Shown piece by piece: positions 38,901 to 45,079 of a DNA stretch of 64,000 bases. The stretch is from Oncomelania hupensis. Its lineage: Eukaryota; Mollusca; Gastropoda; Littorinimorpha; Pomatiopsidae. The position numbers were made by a program, and so were the translations under genes. The DNA lies in NCBI GenBank assembly GCA_036898135.1, contig CM072515.1, positions 76,107,072 to 76,171,071 on the forward strand. The letters are read 5' to 3'. Position 1 is the stretch's first letter, and each line of letters opens with the position of its first letter. Below the pieces are notes generated by a model, which was not told where the DNA came from, made no database searches, and was given only the letters and a program-made list of their open reading frames with translations.

Positions 38901-41900
38901 AAATCAGCGTAAGAATGACAGCATAGTTTACTCTTTGTGCTTTTTTGTGGATGGATTTTAGTGTACTCGTTTTGATTGTTATTGGATGGTCCTGTTGATA
39001 GTGGATGTTCATGTATCAGGAACTGTCTATTTCCTGTTATGTTTAGAAGTTTTCAAATGAATAACATCAACTTTGATATTATTTTAAAACGAGGAAGAAG
39101 CAGAGACACCCCAACCCCATCACCACATCTGAATGCATTAACTCTTATCTCACCAATAAAGATTGTGCGGGTCTTCTAAACAGAAAATGTAAAACATCTA
39201 GCCGAAAATGAGGGGTGGAATGCGGTTAAAATATAGTGTAATATGGGCATAGTGTAATATACACATATTTTGCCCACAAATGCCTGTCTGGTAGTTGCAA
39301 GCTTGTTGGTGTTGACTGCATAGCTGTACAGGTAATGGTCTGTCTTATTTGGAAGGTTCTGGGAGGTACAAACGTTTTTTTTCGAGGTTACGAGATCCTG
39401 AACCTAGAACCTTTTGGACCAAAAAAATGTTGAGGATCTGAGATCCAGAAAAAAGTTGTCAAACCTCCCCGAACCTTCCAATTAAGACGGACCACAAGGG
39501 CTAAAAGAGGTTTGCTGTTAACAGCGTTACGCTAGGTTAAGTGGGCATGTTGATTCATTCATTCCTGTTTACTATTTTATAGCTATGCCAGTGGGCCAGC
39601 CCATGCCTATGATGCCACATCACATGATGATACCACCGCCAAGCGGCATGCCTCCACCAGGCATGCCACCCCCCAACATGGGCCAGATGCCACCAGGTGG
39701 CATGATGTCCGGCCCTGGCAACCCACAGGGCATGCCTCCAAACCTCATGCACCCGCCCGGGCCAGTGTCCACTCCCATCTCCATGTCCATGGGCTCCATG
39801 CCACAGGTAGGCTAAAGTCTGTGGTTGATGGAAAGCCATTCAAATTCCAGACAATGATACACAGCTGAAGAATTAGCCTTTTTAAAAGTAGTGTTGGGGG
39901 TGTTTGACTGGGCTTTAATTCCCTAACGAAGTAAATGGAAAACGTGGAATGACAGGCCACTATCCCAACTATCTGCAACAACCGTACTGTCTGCAAGCAA
40001 AACTTAGAAATGGGCTCAGTCAGTTATTAGATACAGCGCAAAACGTGTTTAGGAAATGGTGAAGCCCGATGACCTTGGACCTTGGAGAAAATACAAATAC
40101 AAATGATGTCAGTTGCTTAGCAGTAGGTACAGTATGTCGGACATCCGCACTGCTATTGAAGGATTGATTGCCCATGATTTGAAGTCCTTTTATATCAAAT
40201 CTCAACAAAAATGGCTTCAGCTGTTCTTGAGATAGGGATCAATCCATGGTTTAGCAACAACATGACTCCAGTGCCCGTGAGTGGAGCCAGTATTATAGGA
40301 TGGGAGGCAGGCCACTAACCTAGGTTGGCTCCCAACAAGTTGGGTTGAAATCTGTACATTGGGTCTTGAGATACGGCTCCCAATGGACTGACATTTTGCT
40401 CCTTCTGATTTCCACCCACCCTCTCTCACCACACTGCAGGCTATTTCTATAAATGCAAAACTGATTTGCATTGTCGAGTATAGATAGGAAGATAGCTTAG
40501 CTCAAGTTTATAGCTTCAACAGCACAAAAGTATTTATAGATGTTCCTGGTATCATAATGTTGGCTATACAAAATCATTCATGTGATTATTTAAGTATGCT
40601 TTGTTATGCAACATTGCACAGTGTACAAACAAAATTGGCATTGAAGCGTTGCTTTCTCCTCAGTGATAAGCCATTTCTTATAGGAATTTGTCAAAATTTT
40701 GTGATATTTATGTATACTTACATTTTGGGTTGTTGGATTTTAGTTTCCTTTGAAACTTTTGATTGGTTTTAGTCATATAAAACTGCATGTAAGGAATAAT
40801 TGACTTGAGATGTAGAAGAATACAATGGACTTGACTTCAATTTGTGAATTTCAGCTTGATGTTTTAAGATTGTGGTGTTGCAGATGGCGTCTTCCATGCT
40901 AGGAGTTCCCAACATGCCCAATGCTCCAATGGGCATGAACTTGGACAGTCCTCTTAATCGCCCTCCAGGCATTCAACTCAGCAATTCCTCACCGTTGATG
41001 TTCCCCGGCCATCAGCCAGGCACCCCATCCAGACCTGGATTCCCACCACCGGGCTCTCCGTTCGGCCTGTCCAACCTTCGACCAGGCCTGCCAGGCATGG
41101 GCATACGACCTCCTTTCCAGGAGATGGAGGAGCCCAAGGAGTGGCCCAGCGACGACAAGCTGGAGGAGGAGGCGCTGGCCGAAATGGAGGATGACGACGA
41201 CGACGATGTTGACCAGCGCATGTCTGGAGGCCCCTCTCCCATGGTGTCCCTGCCCATGATGGGCATGCGAATGGGACTGCCTGCCCACATGGGACCCAGA
41301 GGGCTTCCCATGCAACTTCAGTCGGGCTCCCCTCGTCCACCGGGCATGATGGTGAGCCAAGCGATGTCCAGTCCCAGCATGCAAATGGGCATGCCTAGAC
41401 ACGGCATGCTGGGGCCACGCGTCATGCAGCCAGGCAACTCCTCTGACCCCACAGAGGGCATGATGCGTCCAGGACTGCCCCAGGGCTTGATGAACCAGAT
41501 GCGACTAGGGATGGGTAATCCCTCTGGCCCTCGCTCCATGGGCCCAGGGCCCATGTCTCTGGGACAACGACTAGGACTACAAGGCAATCCAGGCATGAGA
41601 GGAATGGGTCCCGGAGGTGGCATCCGCATCGTCCTGGGACCGAGACCCAGTCTGGTGCGCCCTGGAGCTCCCTTCGGTTTAAATGATGTACCGTCTAGTC
41701 AAGGAGAAGGCGGACTGAGCGACCTTCCCACCAACATGTCCAGTAATGGGCCGCATGGACCCAGCATGTTGCCCAGTTTTATGATGGGAGCTGCACTTCG
41801 TGGTGGTCGCCCTGGTTTGCTAGGGCCACGGCCCAACCTGCCGGTCAACGGTGGTTTTAGGTTTGGTCCCGGACCGCTGGGACTCATGGGTCCTCGTCCT

Positions 41901-42464
41901 GACATGATGCGGGGGCCCAGTATGGAACAGCCCACCTTAGAAAGTGGTCCACCTATGCTCTCTGCATCTTTTGTGTCCCTGGGTGAGAGCAATGGTAGCC
42001 ACACAGGTGCGGCAGCAGGTGCAGACAACAGCCCTGAATATGGAGAAGCAGATAACAGTCCACAGTATGGCGAAGATGGCAGTGACGCTGGCAATGGGGA
42101 AGTGGTGGAAGCTGCTAAGGAAGATGTAGACCTGCGTACTGATACAGACATGCGCACCGACACCGACCTGCGCACCGACACCGACCTGCGCACTGACACC
42201 GACCTTCGGCCTCAAGACACAGACTTGCGGGCAGCTACCACCGTAACTAGCAAGCCAGTGGTGAGCGGTGATTCGGACGCTTCAAAAATGAAACACAGTC
42301 GGTGGAGCAAAGAAGAGACAGGTGGTCAGACCACCTCTGCTCCCGCTGAAGCGGGGGCAGAAACCAACGGTCCCACCCCCAGTGCTTTCCCTGCTGCTTC
42401 TCAGGACGCTCGGAGTACAGCGGTGCCCAGTGAAAATCAAACAGAAGTAGCCGCAGAAGGATAG
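5911..42464 (+). CDS. SCAF8: SCAF4/SCAF8-type CTD-binding SR-like factor, 16 coding exons, 1230 aa
   Basis: Exons: 5911-5940, 12928-13056, 16944-17105, 18273-18390, 19080-19222, 19616-19906, 20351-20421, 21506-21647, 21928-22040, 22279-22454, 22667-22767, 26070-26177, 37365-37530, 38771-38908, 39583-39806, 40884-42464. Every junction is GT-AG, the phases join, and the total is 3693 nt. Family: nuclear proteins that bind Ser2/Ser5-phosphorylated RNA polymerase II CTD and suppress early polyadenylation. Domains: CTD-interacting domain about 1-140, Gln-rich linker about 150-360, RS region 363-458, RRM about 460-530, then a conserved segment and a Met/Pro/Gly-rich tail. Human SCAF4 and SCAF8 are of similar length. 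Invertebrates often have one ancestor of both, so the symbol could equally be SCAF4. Introns are loaded with transposons. Exon 1 (ten codons) was placed by matching the family N-terminus (MEAVRAFN) with a good donor site. Confidence 0.92.
6300..6935 (+). repeat. Dispersed repeat, copy 2, split by a SINE
   Basis: 6310-6420 matches 10926-11035 in reverse orientation and 11240-11300 in the same orientation. 6726-6900 matches 11310-11400 (TTGTGTCCACTTCAAACT, ATCACAAACA). A tRNA-derived SINE sits between the two halves. The family is not recognised. Confidence 0.65.
6421..6725 (+). mobile_element. tRNA-derived SINE
   Basis: It carries a pol III B box (GGGTTCGAGCCC, near 6461), then the TCCCTGGGAAAGACACTTTAC block seen in many invertebrate SINEs, and ends in GAA repeats. 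It splits the dispersed repeat, with AAAACA-like sequence on both sides as a probable target duplication. A related fragment lies at 48945-49030. Confidence 0.75.
7145..7560 (-). pseudogene. Acidic C-terminal remnant of the transposon ORF, with internal duplication
   Basis: Minus-strand reading gives an Asp/Glu-rich peptide in which a block of about 40 residues (LLESLSTQVDDDDDL, then LKKAHQDREVESND) occurs twice: 7192-7260 and 7320-7386 are near-identical DNA. The reading ends just before an AATAAA-type signal (minus strand near 7145). A poly-T run at 7434-7454 breaks the frame. The function is not known; the host element's coding tail is the likeliest source. Confidence 0.5.
7582..8560 (+). 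mobile_element. TATA-retroposon family copy, split by a hAT-like element
   Basis: It starts with GGAGTGCCGGGGGCTTTCAG, then TATAAATAGTATCCCCACTT, and runs to GGTCCTGATTTGG and a degenerate CCTAAAGCAACAATC tail. It matches 45488-46065 and 52296-52900 except for the 417-bp insertion at 7867-8283. It lies inside the hAT-like element 6936-9161. Confidence 0.85.
7867..8283. mobile_element. hAT-like non-autonomous element nested in the retroposon
   Basis: Ends CAGGAGTGAGATTTA and TAAATCTCACCCCTG are inverted, 14 of 15 matching. Flanks are CTATGA and ATATGA. Other retroposon copies read CTATGATGTTATT without interruption at this point, proving the insertion. It is a shorter relative of 12008-12630 (over 80 percent alike by eye outside a deletion). 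GGTCGCC/GGCGAC motifs repeat near the ends. Confidence 0.88.
8570..8880 (-). pseudogene. Coding remnant inside hAT-like element, unrecognised
   Basis: The minus-strand reading of 8570-8816 is open and non-repetitive (SERVSDFLDESRETCRTFDI, then QQAKKTTKSAAEGKEIEMKE) and ends in an acidic Glu/Gly-rich stretch at the retroposon junction. It probably belongs to the ORF of the 6936-9161 element, upstream of the 7145-7560 remnant. No family motif was recognised. Confidence 0.4.
9168..9471. other. Spacer in SCAF intron 1, nothing recognised
   Basis: Unique-looking sequence between two hAT-like elements. No domain or paired repeat was found. Confidence 0.5.
9478..10857 (-). mobile_element. hAT-like transposon with hATC remnant, 6-bp TSD
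   Basis: Ends CAGACCTGCCTAC and GTAGGCAGGTCTG are perfect 13-bp inverted repeats. Both flanks are CTTACA (9472-9477, 10858-10863). Inside, the minus strand carries a hAT dimerisation-domain remnant. YGTAGC motifs repeat just inside both ends, three at the left (CAGTAGCA) and at least five at the right (CGTAGC). The same outer repeat closes the element at 53245-54385. Confidence 0.92.
9713..9934 (-). pseudogene. hAT transposase C-terminal dimerisation domain fragment
   Basis: The minus-strand translation contains LTIPHSSANYERVFSCVRK followed by NRTDQRASLGEDTMEALM. This is the hallmark hATC block (usually IPxSxAxxERxFS, then an R-x-L/M segment). Only about 73 residues are open; the catalytic RNase H-like core is missing upstream. 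An acidic minus-strand ORF piece at 10298-10530 may be the N-terminal part of the same transposase. Confidence 0.85.
10915..11690. repeat. Dispersed repeat, copies 3 and 4 (inverted and direct parts)
   Basis: 10926-11035 is the reverse complement of 6310-6400. 11240-11400 matches 6370-6820 without the SINE, and 11405-11640 matches 3245-3480. The combination suggests one unclassified element with inverted end segments. No ORF was found. Confidence 0.6.
11691..12002. other. Spacer in SCAF intron 1, nothing recognised
   Basis: No paired repeats, domain or convincing ORF. Confidence 0.4.
12008..12630 (+). mobile_element. hAT-like element with zinc-finger N-terminal remnant, 5-bp TSD
   Basis: Ends CAGGAGTGAGATTTA and TAAATCTCACCCCTG match those of 7867-8283. 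Flanks GTGGT (12003-12007, 12631-12635) are a perfect 5-bp duplication. Positions 12341-12540 (+) encode a remnant ending in MHCTHCRKYA, with KRKFKTAWLK before it. That is the N-terminal CxxC zinc-finger layout of ZNF862/KRBA-type hAT transposases. The rest of the transposase is gone. Confidence 0.88.
12928..18390 (+). CDS. SCAF8: SCAF gene exons 2-4: CTD-interacting domain
   Basis: These three exons (12928-13056, 16944-17105, 18273-18390) encode most of the CID, an eight-helix fold that grips the phosphorylated polymerase CTD. Key stretches are AAIKFYKHVV-like (here AIKFYKHVVQSVEKF), IPGLYVIDSIVRQSRHQFG and RVVRVLNLWQKN, all near-identical to vertebrate SCAF8. The conserved DSIVRQ segment lies at the start of the CTD-binding helix. 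Intron 2 holds a 2.6-kb transposon; intron 3 has only single-copy or degenerate repeats. Confidence 0.93.
13057..13733. other. Intron 2, low-complexity tracts
   Basis: Contains T tracts, an imperfect C tract near 13460-13474, and a degenerate direct repeat of the exon-2 downstream sequence (AACTGGATTTTTTTT at about 13081 and 13252). No gene signal. Confidence 0.5.
13741..16383 (-). mobile_element. 2.6-kb inverted-repeat DNA element with 7-bp TSD, family unknown
   Basis: Ends TAGGTAGGTCCAC and GTGGACCTACCTA are perfect 13-bp inverted repeats. Both flanks are CTATTAG (13734-13740 and 16384-16390). The interior is AT-rich with a possible two-exon ORF on the minus strand. It lies in SCAF intron 2. 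The 7-bp duplication does not match the common hAT (8), piggyBac (4) or Tc1 (2) values. Confidence 0.7.
14725..15778 (-). CDS. Hypothetical two-exon small protein (68 aa) inside the 2.6-kb element
   Basis: Exon 1 is 15778-15712 (starts MAVTGDSHAEH, context CCAACCATGG, donor GTAAGT). Exon 2 is 14864-14725 (acceptor TTTCTCTGCAG, open to TAG). Joined, the phases match (67 + 140 nt) and give 68 residues. The join reads LRPILEDSAYARHEAY, then a Gly/Arg/Pro-rich stretch (GEGSGRGRPPSLPSS) and a basic end. I do not recognise a family. It could be the N-terminus of a decayed transposase, an alternative short form, or a host microgene. The coherent codons on both sides of good splice sites are the only support. 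Confidence 0.4.
16484..16692 (-). mobile_element. tRNA-derived SINE, antisense
   Basis: On the minus strand, AGTGGTAGAGCGTTCGCCTG (A-box region) is followed by CAGGTTGGAATCCC (B box) and a SINE body to about 16484. It sits in intron 2 just upstream of exon 3. It is not a functional tRNA gene, because no full cloverleaf can be drawn. Confidence 0.75.
17106..18272. other. SCAF intron 3, with a GC-rich hairpin block
   Basis: Mostly unique AT-rich sequence. 18018-18062 contains CAGGGGGATTTGCCCCCTGA and a second GGGGGTTTCACCCC hairpin. It is followed by TCAGATATCATGCCTGATAT, resembling the right end of the element at 24466-25747. Confidence 0.5.
18640..18960. repeat. Degenerate SINE-like fragment
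   Basis: ACGGACTTTAAA followed by GTGAGAGTGCC and CACCCAGCAAGC resembles the 3' part of the SINE at 6421-6725 (ACGGACTTTAAAG, GTGAGTGCCGG, CACCCAGCATGC). It is highly diverged. Confidence 0.45.
19080..21647 (+). CDS. SCAF8: SCAF gene exons 5-8: Gln/Leu-rich linker
   Basis: Exons 19080-19222, 19616-19906, 20351-20421 and 21506-21647. They encode a low-complexity linker rich in Gln and Leu (for example LQQLQLLQQQL), then a short conserved KLLDFDYGD block that corresponds to KLMDRFDFGED in human SCAF8, then an acidic stretch. Exon 7 is only 71 bp. Intron 7 contains the piggyBac-like element at 20639-21319. Confidence 0.85.
20639..21319 (-). mobile_element. piggyBac-like non-autonomous element (TTAA target)
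   Basis: The 20-bp sequence TTAACTCTTAGCGTCCTATA at 20635 is repeated exactly in inverted form ending at 21323. TTAA is therefore the target duplication and CTCTTAGCG the terminus. The minus strand has a short acidic ORF starting near 21073 (MMAGDSSDSNSEF), like the acidic N-terminus of piggyBac transposases. GCGCGGTTTACCGCGC-type subrepeats lie near the right end. Kolobok elements also use TTAA, so the superfamily is inferred. Confidence 0.88.
21928..26177 (+). CDS. SCAF8: SCAF gene exons 9-12: RS region and RRM
   Basis: Exons 21928-22040 and 22279-22454 encode an Arg/Ser/Asp-rich region ending in KKNGLPP, the conserved bridge to the RRM. Exons 22667-22767 and 26070-26177 encode the RRM: RNP2-like TLWFGHL and RNP1-like PPRGCAFVTM. 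The 3.3-kb intron between the two RRM exons holds a hAT-like element, an AT-rich array and a further element, yet both splice sites are intact. Confidence 0.92.
22768..23221. other. SCAF intron 11 left part, nothing firm
   Basis: Unique-looking. 22970-23045 faintly resembles the TATA-retroposon 3' end (CACTGGACCCTATAAAAAC). Confidence 0.4.
23228..23993 (+). mobile_element. hAT-like element with zinc-finger remnant, 6-bp TSD
   Basis: Ends CAGGGTTGCCAACC and GGTTGGCAACTCTG are inverted, 13 of 14 matching. Both flanks are GTGAAT (23222-23227, 23994-23999). The + strand at 23522-23764 encodes a transposase N-terminus remnant: basic stretch, YRKEYSEKFPCI, then HDVTRHVNGNRH. That matches hAT BED-like fingers, with the middle cysteine-containing segment deleted. 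CTACGG/CGTAG motifs repeat near the ends, as in 9478-10857 and 55534-56408. Confidence 0.9.
23997..24465. repeat. Degenerate tandem array, left half (ACTAGGGAATAAAATGAAA units)
   Basis: About 20 imperfect units of 20-25 bp built on ACTAGGGAATAAAATGAAA. The array resumes at 25748-25985, so it was split by a later insertion. Confidence 0.85.
24466..25747 (+). mobile_element. Inverted-repeat element splitting the tandem array
   Basis: AGACATGAGATT at 24466 is repeated inverted as AATCTCATGTCT ending 25746. The interior has a short + ORF (24805-24987) with VRNKWKFLWLEEKV, reminiscent of N-termini of some transposase families, and a GC-rich hairpin block at 25625-25710. No clean target duplication was found, so the exact limits are uncertain. 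Confidence 0.6.
25748..25985. repeat. Degenerate tandem array, right half
   Basis: The same ACTAGGGAATAAAATGAAA-type units as 23997-24465, ending about 85 bp before SCAF exon 12. Confidence 0.85.
26251..27724. repeat. 30-bp minisatellite in SCAF intron 12 (about 49 copies)
   Basis: The unit is GTGCAGGAATAGATCATGCC + TTTGCAGACA, 30 bp. Copies from about 26850 to 27410 are in perfect 30-bp register; the edges are more variable (28-30 bp). Because 30 is a multiple of three, every frame without a stop in the unit stays open, which gives long meaningless ORFs on both strands. Confidence 0.97.
27890..29943 (+). repeat. 5' LTR (2054 bp)
   Basis: Begins TG and ends CA. A TATATAAA box lies at 28451-28458 and an AATAAA at 29822-29827. 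If both are used, U3 is about 0.6 kb and R is long (about 1.3 kb). The sequence just after the LTR (GTAAAATACTTAGAG) does not begin with TGG, so no standard tRNA primer site is evident. Confidence 0.93.
30299..33427 (+). CDS. BEL/Pao-type Gag polyprotein, 1042 aa, intact
   Basis: ATG at 30299 opens a single uninterrupted frame. Order: acidic N-terminus; charged helical region; 18-residue tandem repeats (EQEAARKREEANQEA type, about residues 255-320) predicting coiled coil; a long Thr/Ser/Ala/Pro-rich middle; then a DUF1759-like Pao capsid-type block (about 718-850) with FHGDPLLYPTWKIAF, LQRYLGGTAKDAV and LERRYGNSYVV. Near the C-terminus is a triple zinc knuckle: CEFCNQTSHNLGQC (from residue 935), CFGCLISKEHKSRQC and CGLCNKKHPTCLH. 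This set is typical of BEL/Pao Gag. The protein should form the particle that packages the RNA. Lack of stops agrees with a recent insertion. Confidence 0.92.
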   Translation: MDKEEIEEGIVSPVKHESKDEVKDGETETEIPVQPEDVTRSKREPKPTEKGKAYNIEIKTELFRSQRSLLVKAIATAVKELGKDEPNLEKLARARVQISQMRSELEEIQEKLVKLGGGEVTLEDWENAQMQAQEVISNIVRAVNEGTDEVLTRTSSHHGSKAFSHRSIKKRDASVSSRGSSLRSSANSSIISTASLKLEVRMKAASLSARRAGLALESEHVRLIDELDEQESVRVAEEQAIEWKRIADQEATRVEEEAIRVEQEAARKREEANQEAIRVEQEAARKREEANQEATRVEQEAARKRLEAARKREEADQEATRKIAEARAKMQFEKRKRESVRQLELLRTDIEIKTNSAMLSVLEQADAHPQNPPFLPTVNLLNTHFHPQSPTSTTLAAPQASPSLIVANTSMLGGRGDAAVEHQPGQDQPSMGSTAAIAAVTSEAPVDGAAATIISSSALREDGDAVPAFTTSATVRVVNDDPVGSHAFFIPPATARLESHGRGVGPTATIDASLDSVRYMARTSTTTTTTTVYSFASSPRMSPRYHQISIPWQHPGVFPSASYEGHRLSAHLDTVAARNFDTLHADRHHRPPEIPEQQERHAYLSAPADPMPSTYQPLPLRSVHFAERHLRPEAKIFVPSPNGSTFSPTSCHLPRVGVPENGPTNIDFDRIAAPRGFYPPSYAEPRSVPAPLQMQYTCTDSLAQTLSDALLLKRLPMQEPSIFHGDPLLYPTWKIAFSFLIQRQRIASSEKLLYLQRYLGGTAKDAVAGFFLLSEPEAYDKAMSVLERRYGNSYVVSQAFRTKLDEWAIVKSRDYLGLRRLADFLQQCAVAAKEVGGLGILDDAQYLKRIIGKLPDWMVHRWCRNVSRTKIEQERYPNFAELVNFVTQEADISNDPVFGSGAFSPTSTRVTSPDTLGAPSKKNALSTRSETSSFCEFCNQTSHNLGQCEVFAKKPVAEKRTFILKSNLCFGCLISKEHKSRQCDNREVCGLCNKKHPTCLHEKDFVYMKRDGGESGRRPDKRGNDNRGGGNQNVATTIATND
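33566..35619 (+). repeat. 3' LTR (2054 bp)
   Basis: Same length and, by eye, same sequence as the 5' LTR. Equivalent TATA at 34127 and AATAAA at 35498. The sequence before it (AATTAAGGCCGGGTG) is a poor polypurine tract. Confidence 0.93.
35850..36190 (+). mobile_element. tRNA-derived SINE with poly-A tail
   Basis: B-box-like GTGGGTTCGAGCC (near 35928) follows a tRNA-like head. The body contains CCTTCCCCTGGGGAGGCGGC and ends in AGCCC followed by an A-rich tail. The 3' half is repeated at 36840-36965. Confidence 0.75.
36191..36839. other. SCAF intron 12 right part, nothing recognised
   Basis: Unique-looking AT-rich intron sequence. Confidence 0.5.
36840..36965 (+). mobile_element. 3' half of the poly-A SINE
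   Basis: TTAGGTAGG, CGCGCCACCTTCTGCC, CCAGGGGAGGTGACCC and AATTTCCCAATTAAAAAGGG parallel the 3' half of the SINE at 35850-36190. It is 5'-truncated and ends in an AT-rich tail. Confidence 0.75.
37365..39806 (+). CDS. SCAF8: SCAF gene exons 13-15: post-RRM segment
   Basis: Exon 13 (37365-37530) encodes VAWAPNIGVKES and LGVTYVPWNQF, matching the conserved IAWALNKGVK and LGVTYIPWEKV blocks of human SCAF8. Exons 14 and 15 start the Met/Pro-rich tail. Exon 13 is separated from the RRM by an 11-kb intron that carries the minisatellite and the LTR element. Confidence 0.9.
37531..38520. other. GC-richer unclassified block in SCAF intron 13
   Basis: From about 37640 to 38490 the base composition is clearly GC-richer than the flanking intron, and short frames are open on both strands without a recognisable domain. 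It is possibly an old retroelement piece. No terminal repeats were paired. Confidence 0.4.
38525..38702 (-). mobile_element. tRNA-derived SINE, antisense
   Basis: On the minus strand, GGGATAGCTCAGTCGTCAGA (A-box region), then CGTGGGTTCGAATCCTG (B box), then a body with AGCGCTTTGAGAAGCTCTATG and GCGCTATATAAGAG toward 38525. This is a typical invertebrate SINE. It lies 70 bp before SCAF exon 14. Confidence 0.8.
39807..40883. other. SCAF intron 15, nothing recognised
   Basis: No paired repeats or coding signal. Confidence 0.5.
40884..42464 (+). CDS. SCAF8: SCAF gene last coding exon: Met/Pro/Gly-rich tail with hexapeptide repeats
   Basis: Acceptor TTGCAG precedes 40884 and the reading frame stays open to TAG at 42462-42464. 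The tail is rich in Met, Pro and Gly, with an acidic patch (EMEDDDDDDVD, about residues 805-815). Residues about 1118-1152 are a run of imperfect DLRTDT/DMRTDT units from an 18-bp tandem repeat. A basic SRWSKEE motif follows. Such tails are poorly conserved between phyla, so length and repeats may be lineage-specific. Confidence 0.9.
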   Translation: MASSMLGVPNMPNAPMGMNLDSPLNRPPGIQLSNSSPLMFPGHQPGTPSRPGFPPPGSPFGLSNLRPGLPGMGIRPPFQEMEEPKEWPSDDKLEEEALAEMEDDDDDDVDQRMSGGPSPMVSLPMMGMRMGLPAHMGPRGLPMQLQSGSPRPPGMMVSQAMSSPSMQMGMPRHGMLGPRVMQPGNSSDPTEGMMRPGLPQGLMNQMRLGMGNPSGPRSMGPGPMSLGQRLGLQGNPGMRGMGPGGGIRIVLGPRPSLVRPGAPFGLNDVPSSQGEGGLSDLPTNMSSNGPHGPSMLPSFMMGAALRGGRPGLLGPRPNLPVNGGFRFGPGPLGLMGPRPDMMRGPSMEQPTLESGPPMLSASFVSLGESNGSHTGAAAGADNSPEYGEADNSPQYGEDGSDAGNGEVVEAAKEDVDLRTDTDMRTDTDLRTDTDLRTDTDLRPQDTDLRAATTVTSKPVVSGDSDASKMKHSRWSKEETGGQTTSAPAEAGAETNGPTPSAFPAASQDARSTAVPSENQTEVAAEG

Positions 42465-42625
42465 TTGTATTGGGTGGATAAATGGCTGATGGTGTGAATA
42501 ATGTGTCTGTGTATGGCTGTATGCTGGGTGTGTGTTGAAAGAAAACTGCTAGCAATGATTGATGTGTGATCTCAGTGAGAGACAGTCAACTTCAAACAAT
42601 GCAATGTTTGAACAGCAAAACTGTG

Positions 42626-42657
<32 letters not shown>

Positions 42658-42800
42658 GTCAAAACCAAGATACAAAACTAAAATGAAAATTTAAAAAGCA
42701 TGTCGTGCATCGGGTACAGAATGTGTTGACATGACCGGAGATATGAAATAATAAATTATTTTGAAAAATCTTAATAGTGTTTAGGAAGTTCGTTTGCAGT
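42465..42800 (+). terminator. SCAF 3' UTR with first poly-A signal
   Basis: The UTR contains an internal A tract (42633-42657). AATAAA at 42750-42755 is the first canonical signal, about 290 nt after the stop codon. Later AATAAA sites at 43133 and 46772 (the latter followed by a T-rich stretch) could give longer UTRs. Confidence 0.5.
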
Positions 42801-45079
42801 TATTGTGCATTTCTTTTCTTTCCTTTTTTTTAAAAATTTTAATAATTAGGTGCAGTTTTAATTTAATTATTATTTCATGTTTTATTTGTTTTTTGCATGT
42901 TTTTCCCTTTATATAATTGTCAGGATTTTTGTTGTATCTATGTAGAGCTGATATTTAATTGTTTGGGTTTCTCTTACCTTGGTCAGTTTCCATGCACATG
43001 AGCTTGACATGCATACATTCATGAGATCTAGACAATCTTCCAAGTTTCTTCTCAGCATGACTTTTCTTTTGCTACGTTCTTGTATAGGTATAGTTCATGA
43101 CCTAAGTCTTGGTTATTGATATCTTCTATCACAATAAATCTAAATTATGAATGAATGCTCTGTTAATGTTTGGAATTTATCTTGTTGTAGATCAAACTGG
43201 CAATGTTCGTAAGAAATTCTTATTAGCTTTGATACGTAAAAATCTTGTAGATTTGATACGTTAAAATTGCAAATCCATCTCCTCTAGGGAAGAATAATGG
43301 TTACAAATGATGGGTGTATCAGATTATTACATCAAATTGCATGCATTTTTCAAGGTTTTATAGAAATGGCTCTAAACATTTGAATAATTGGTGGCTATTA
43401 ATAAAAAAAATGTTTGTAAATAGTAGCCTGTAGATCTGTTGACCTTGAAAGTAAAAGGATAGAAGTGTGCCAAAGATCATTATAATTTAATTATAAAGTT
43501 AAAATGATAGCAAAGCCACTCAATCTCCTAGAGGAAAACTGTCTCAGTATAAAATCTAGTGCAATAGTGATCTTTTGTTCTCTGTCAATTTCAATCCGCA
43601 GTTTTGAATAGTTGGTAAGGAAAAAAGGAATAATAAACATTTATGAAAACAAACTATTGAGAAGGTAAGTGAACTGAATTGGAATGCAGCACAAGGAACA
43701 AGTTGGGCTCCCTAAATTTGATTCCCTCTTCTCGGGGTTGATGCGGTGGCTTGAGAGGGTGTGAAGGAGTATTGTAAGTACTATAATATTGTCACCTGTC
43801 CTGTCTGCATGTACTTCTGTCCTTCCTTTTTCCCACTTTCTGTGCTCTGTACATAAAGAGCAAGCTTTGGTTTACAGCACCGAGATCATCTGGATGTTGT
43901 GACACCTTTAAGTTTTTGCATTGTGGGGTGGGCTGTGAGGTGTCCAATTATAGCACCGTTGTTGAATGGGAGATGGCAGGTCTTTTACACACCAAATTTT
44001 ACATGCTGAGCAAACTAGGATGCTTGGCATGCCAAGCTTGTGCTCTAATAATTGCATGGTTTTCTGTATAGTGCTTTGTCTTGAAAGAGAAATCTGCTTT
44101 TAGTAAAAGTAGACGAGATGACCGAAAATAAATAAGAAATTGCAGCAGACTAAAGAATATTCTCCAAGCATATATTTAACAAAAAATGCTACAAGAGTTA
44201 AAAGCCTAGCTAATTTGTTAAGTGGTGCTTTTCAGTTGAAAACAAATTCTAGTTCTAGTGTTATTTTTTAATTTAGCAGCTATAAGTAATTAAAACATTT
44301 TAGTTTGCTGTTTGGGGGGAAAAGTTTATAATAATACTCAAAATTTTCCTGATCACTAAAGTAACTACACTTGAATTCATTCATTCTGATAATTCCCAAA
44401 GCTCCAAGCATTAACTTCCTTAAAAAACACCTCTTGTAAACTTAACAAAAACGTATGATACACTTGGAACACTTAACAGAGCAGATGCAATGACGATCAC
44501 TTGTTTTACATGCTGAGCAAAATGTTTTCAAAGTTTAAACTAATGACTATAAGATTTCATTTTTGGGTCATGCTGATCTCAACATATGCCAACTTCAAAA
44601 TTATCGCTTCCAAGTGGCATTTTAATTTTGTGTGCGAACTTTGAAATAAATAAAGATGACAGATTCTTTGTTTATTTACATTGCCTATTTTTAATACTGT
44701 CACCAGTGCACAATATCTCTCGGGAAGATGATAGAATGTGTGCTATGAACAGGAGTCCTGAAAGCACTTGACCGTTTGCCAACTGTGAGTAAAAAATCAG
44801 GCGGATGATTAAAAGCTTGCTGTCCATTCACCCGTTGGTTAACCCATTTTAACTTCTCTCCATTTCTTTTCTCTTTCTCTTATTGGTCTTGGTTTTTTTC
44901 CTACACACTGGTCAACTTTTACTGAATCGGGCACAGTCATTATTGGCAGACATAGTTCACGTTCATATGTGTTTTAAGTTGTTAAGCTATAGTGAGATTT
45001 CTCATTTTGGTAGTTCAGTGGGCGAGTTCAACATTCTGGTTCAAGTACAGTGCTGTTTATAAACAAATTATGTTCAACC
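42801..45079. other. Intergenic or long 3' UTR, nothing recognised
   Basis: AT-rich sequence with scattered AATAAA sites and no convincing ORF. Confidence 0.4.

Noticed and set aside
41012..42199. Long minus-strand frames opposite the last SCAF exon
   Set aside because: Shadows of the GC-rich coding exon; the + strand product matches the family context and splice phase.
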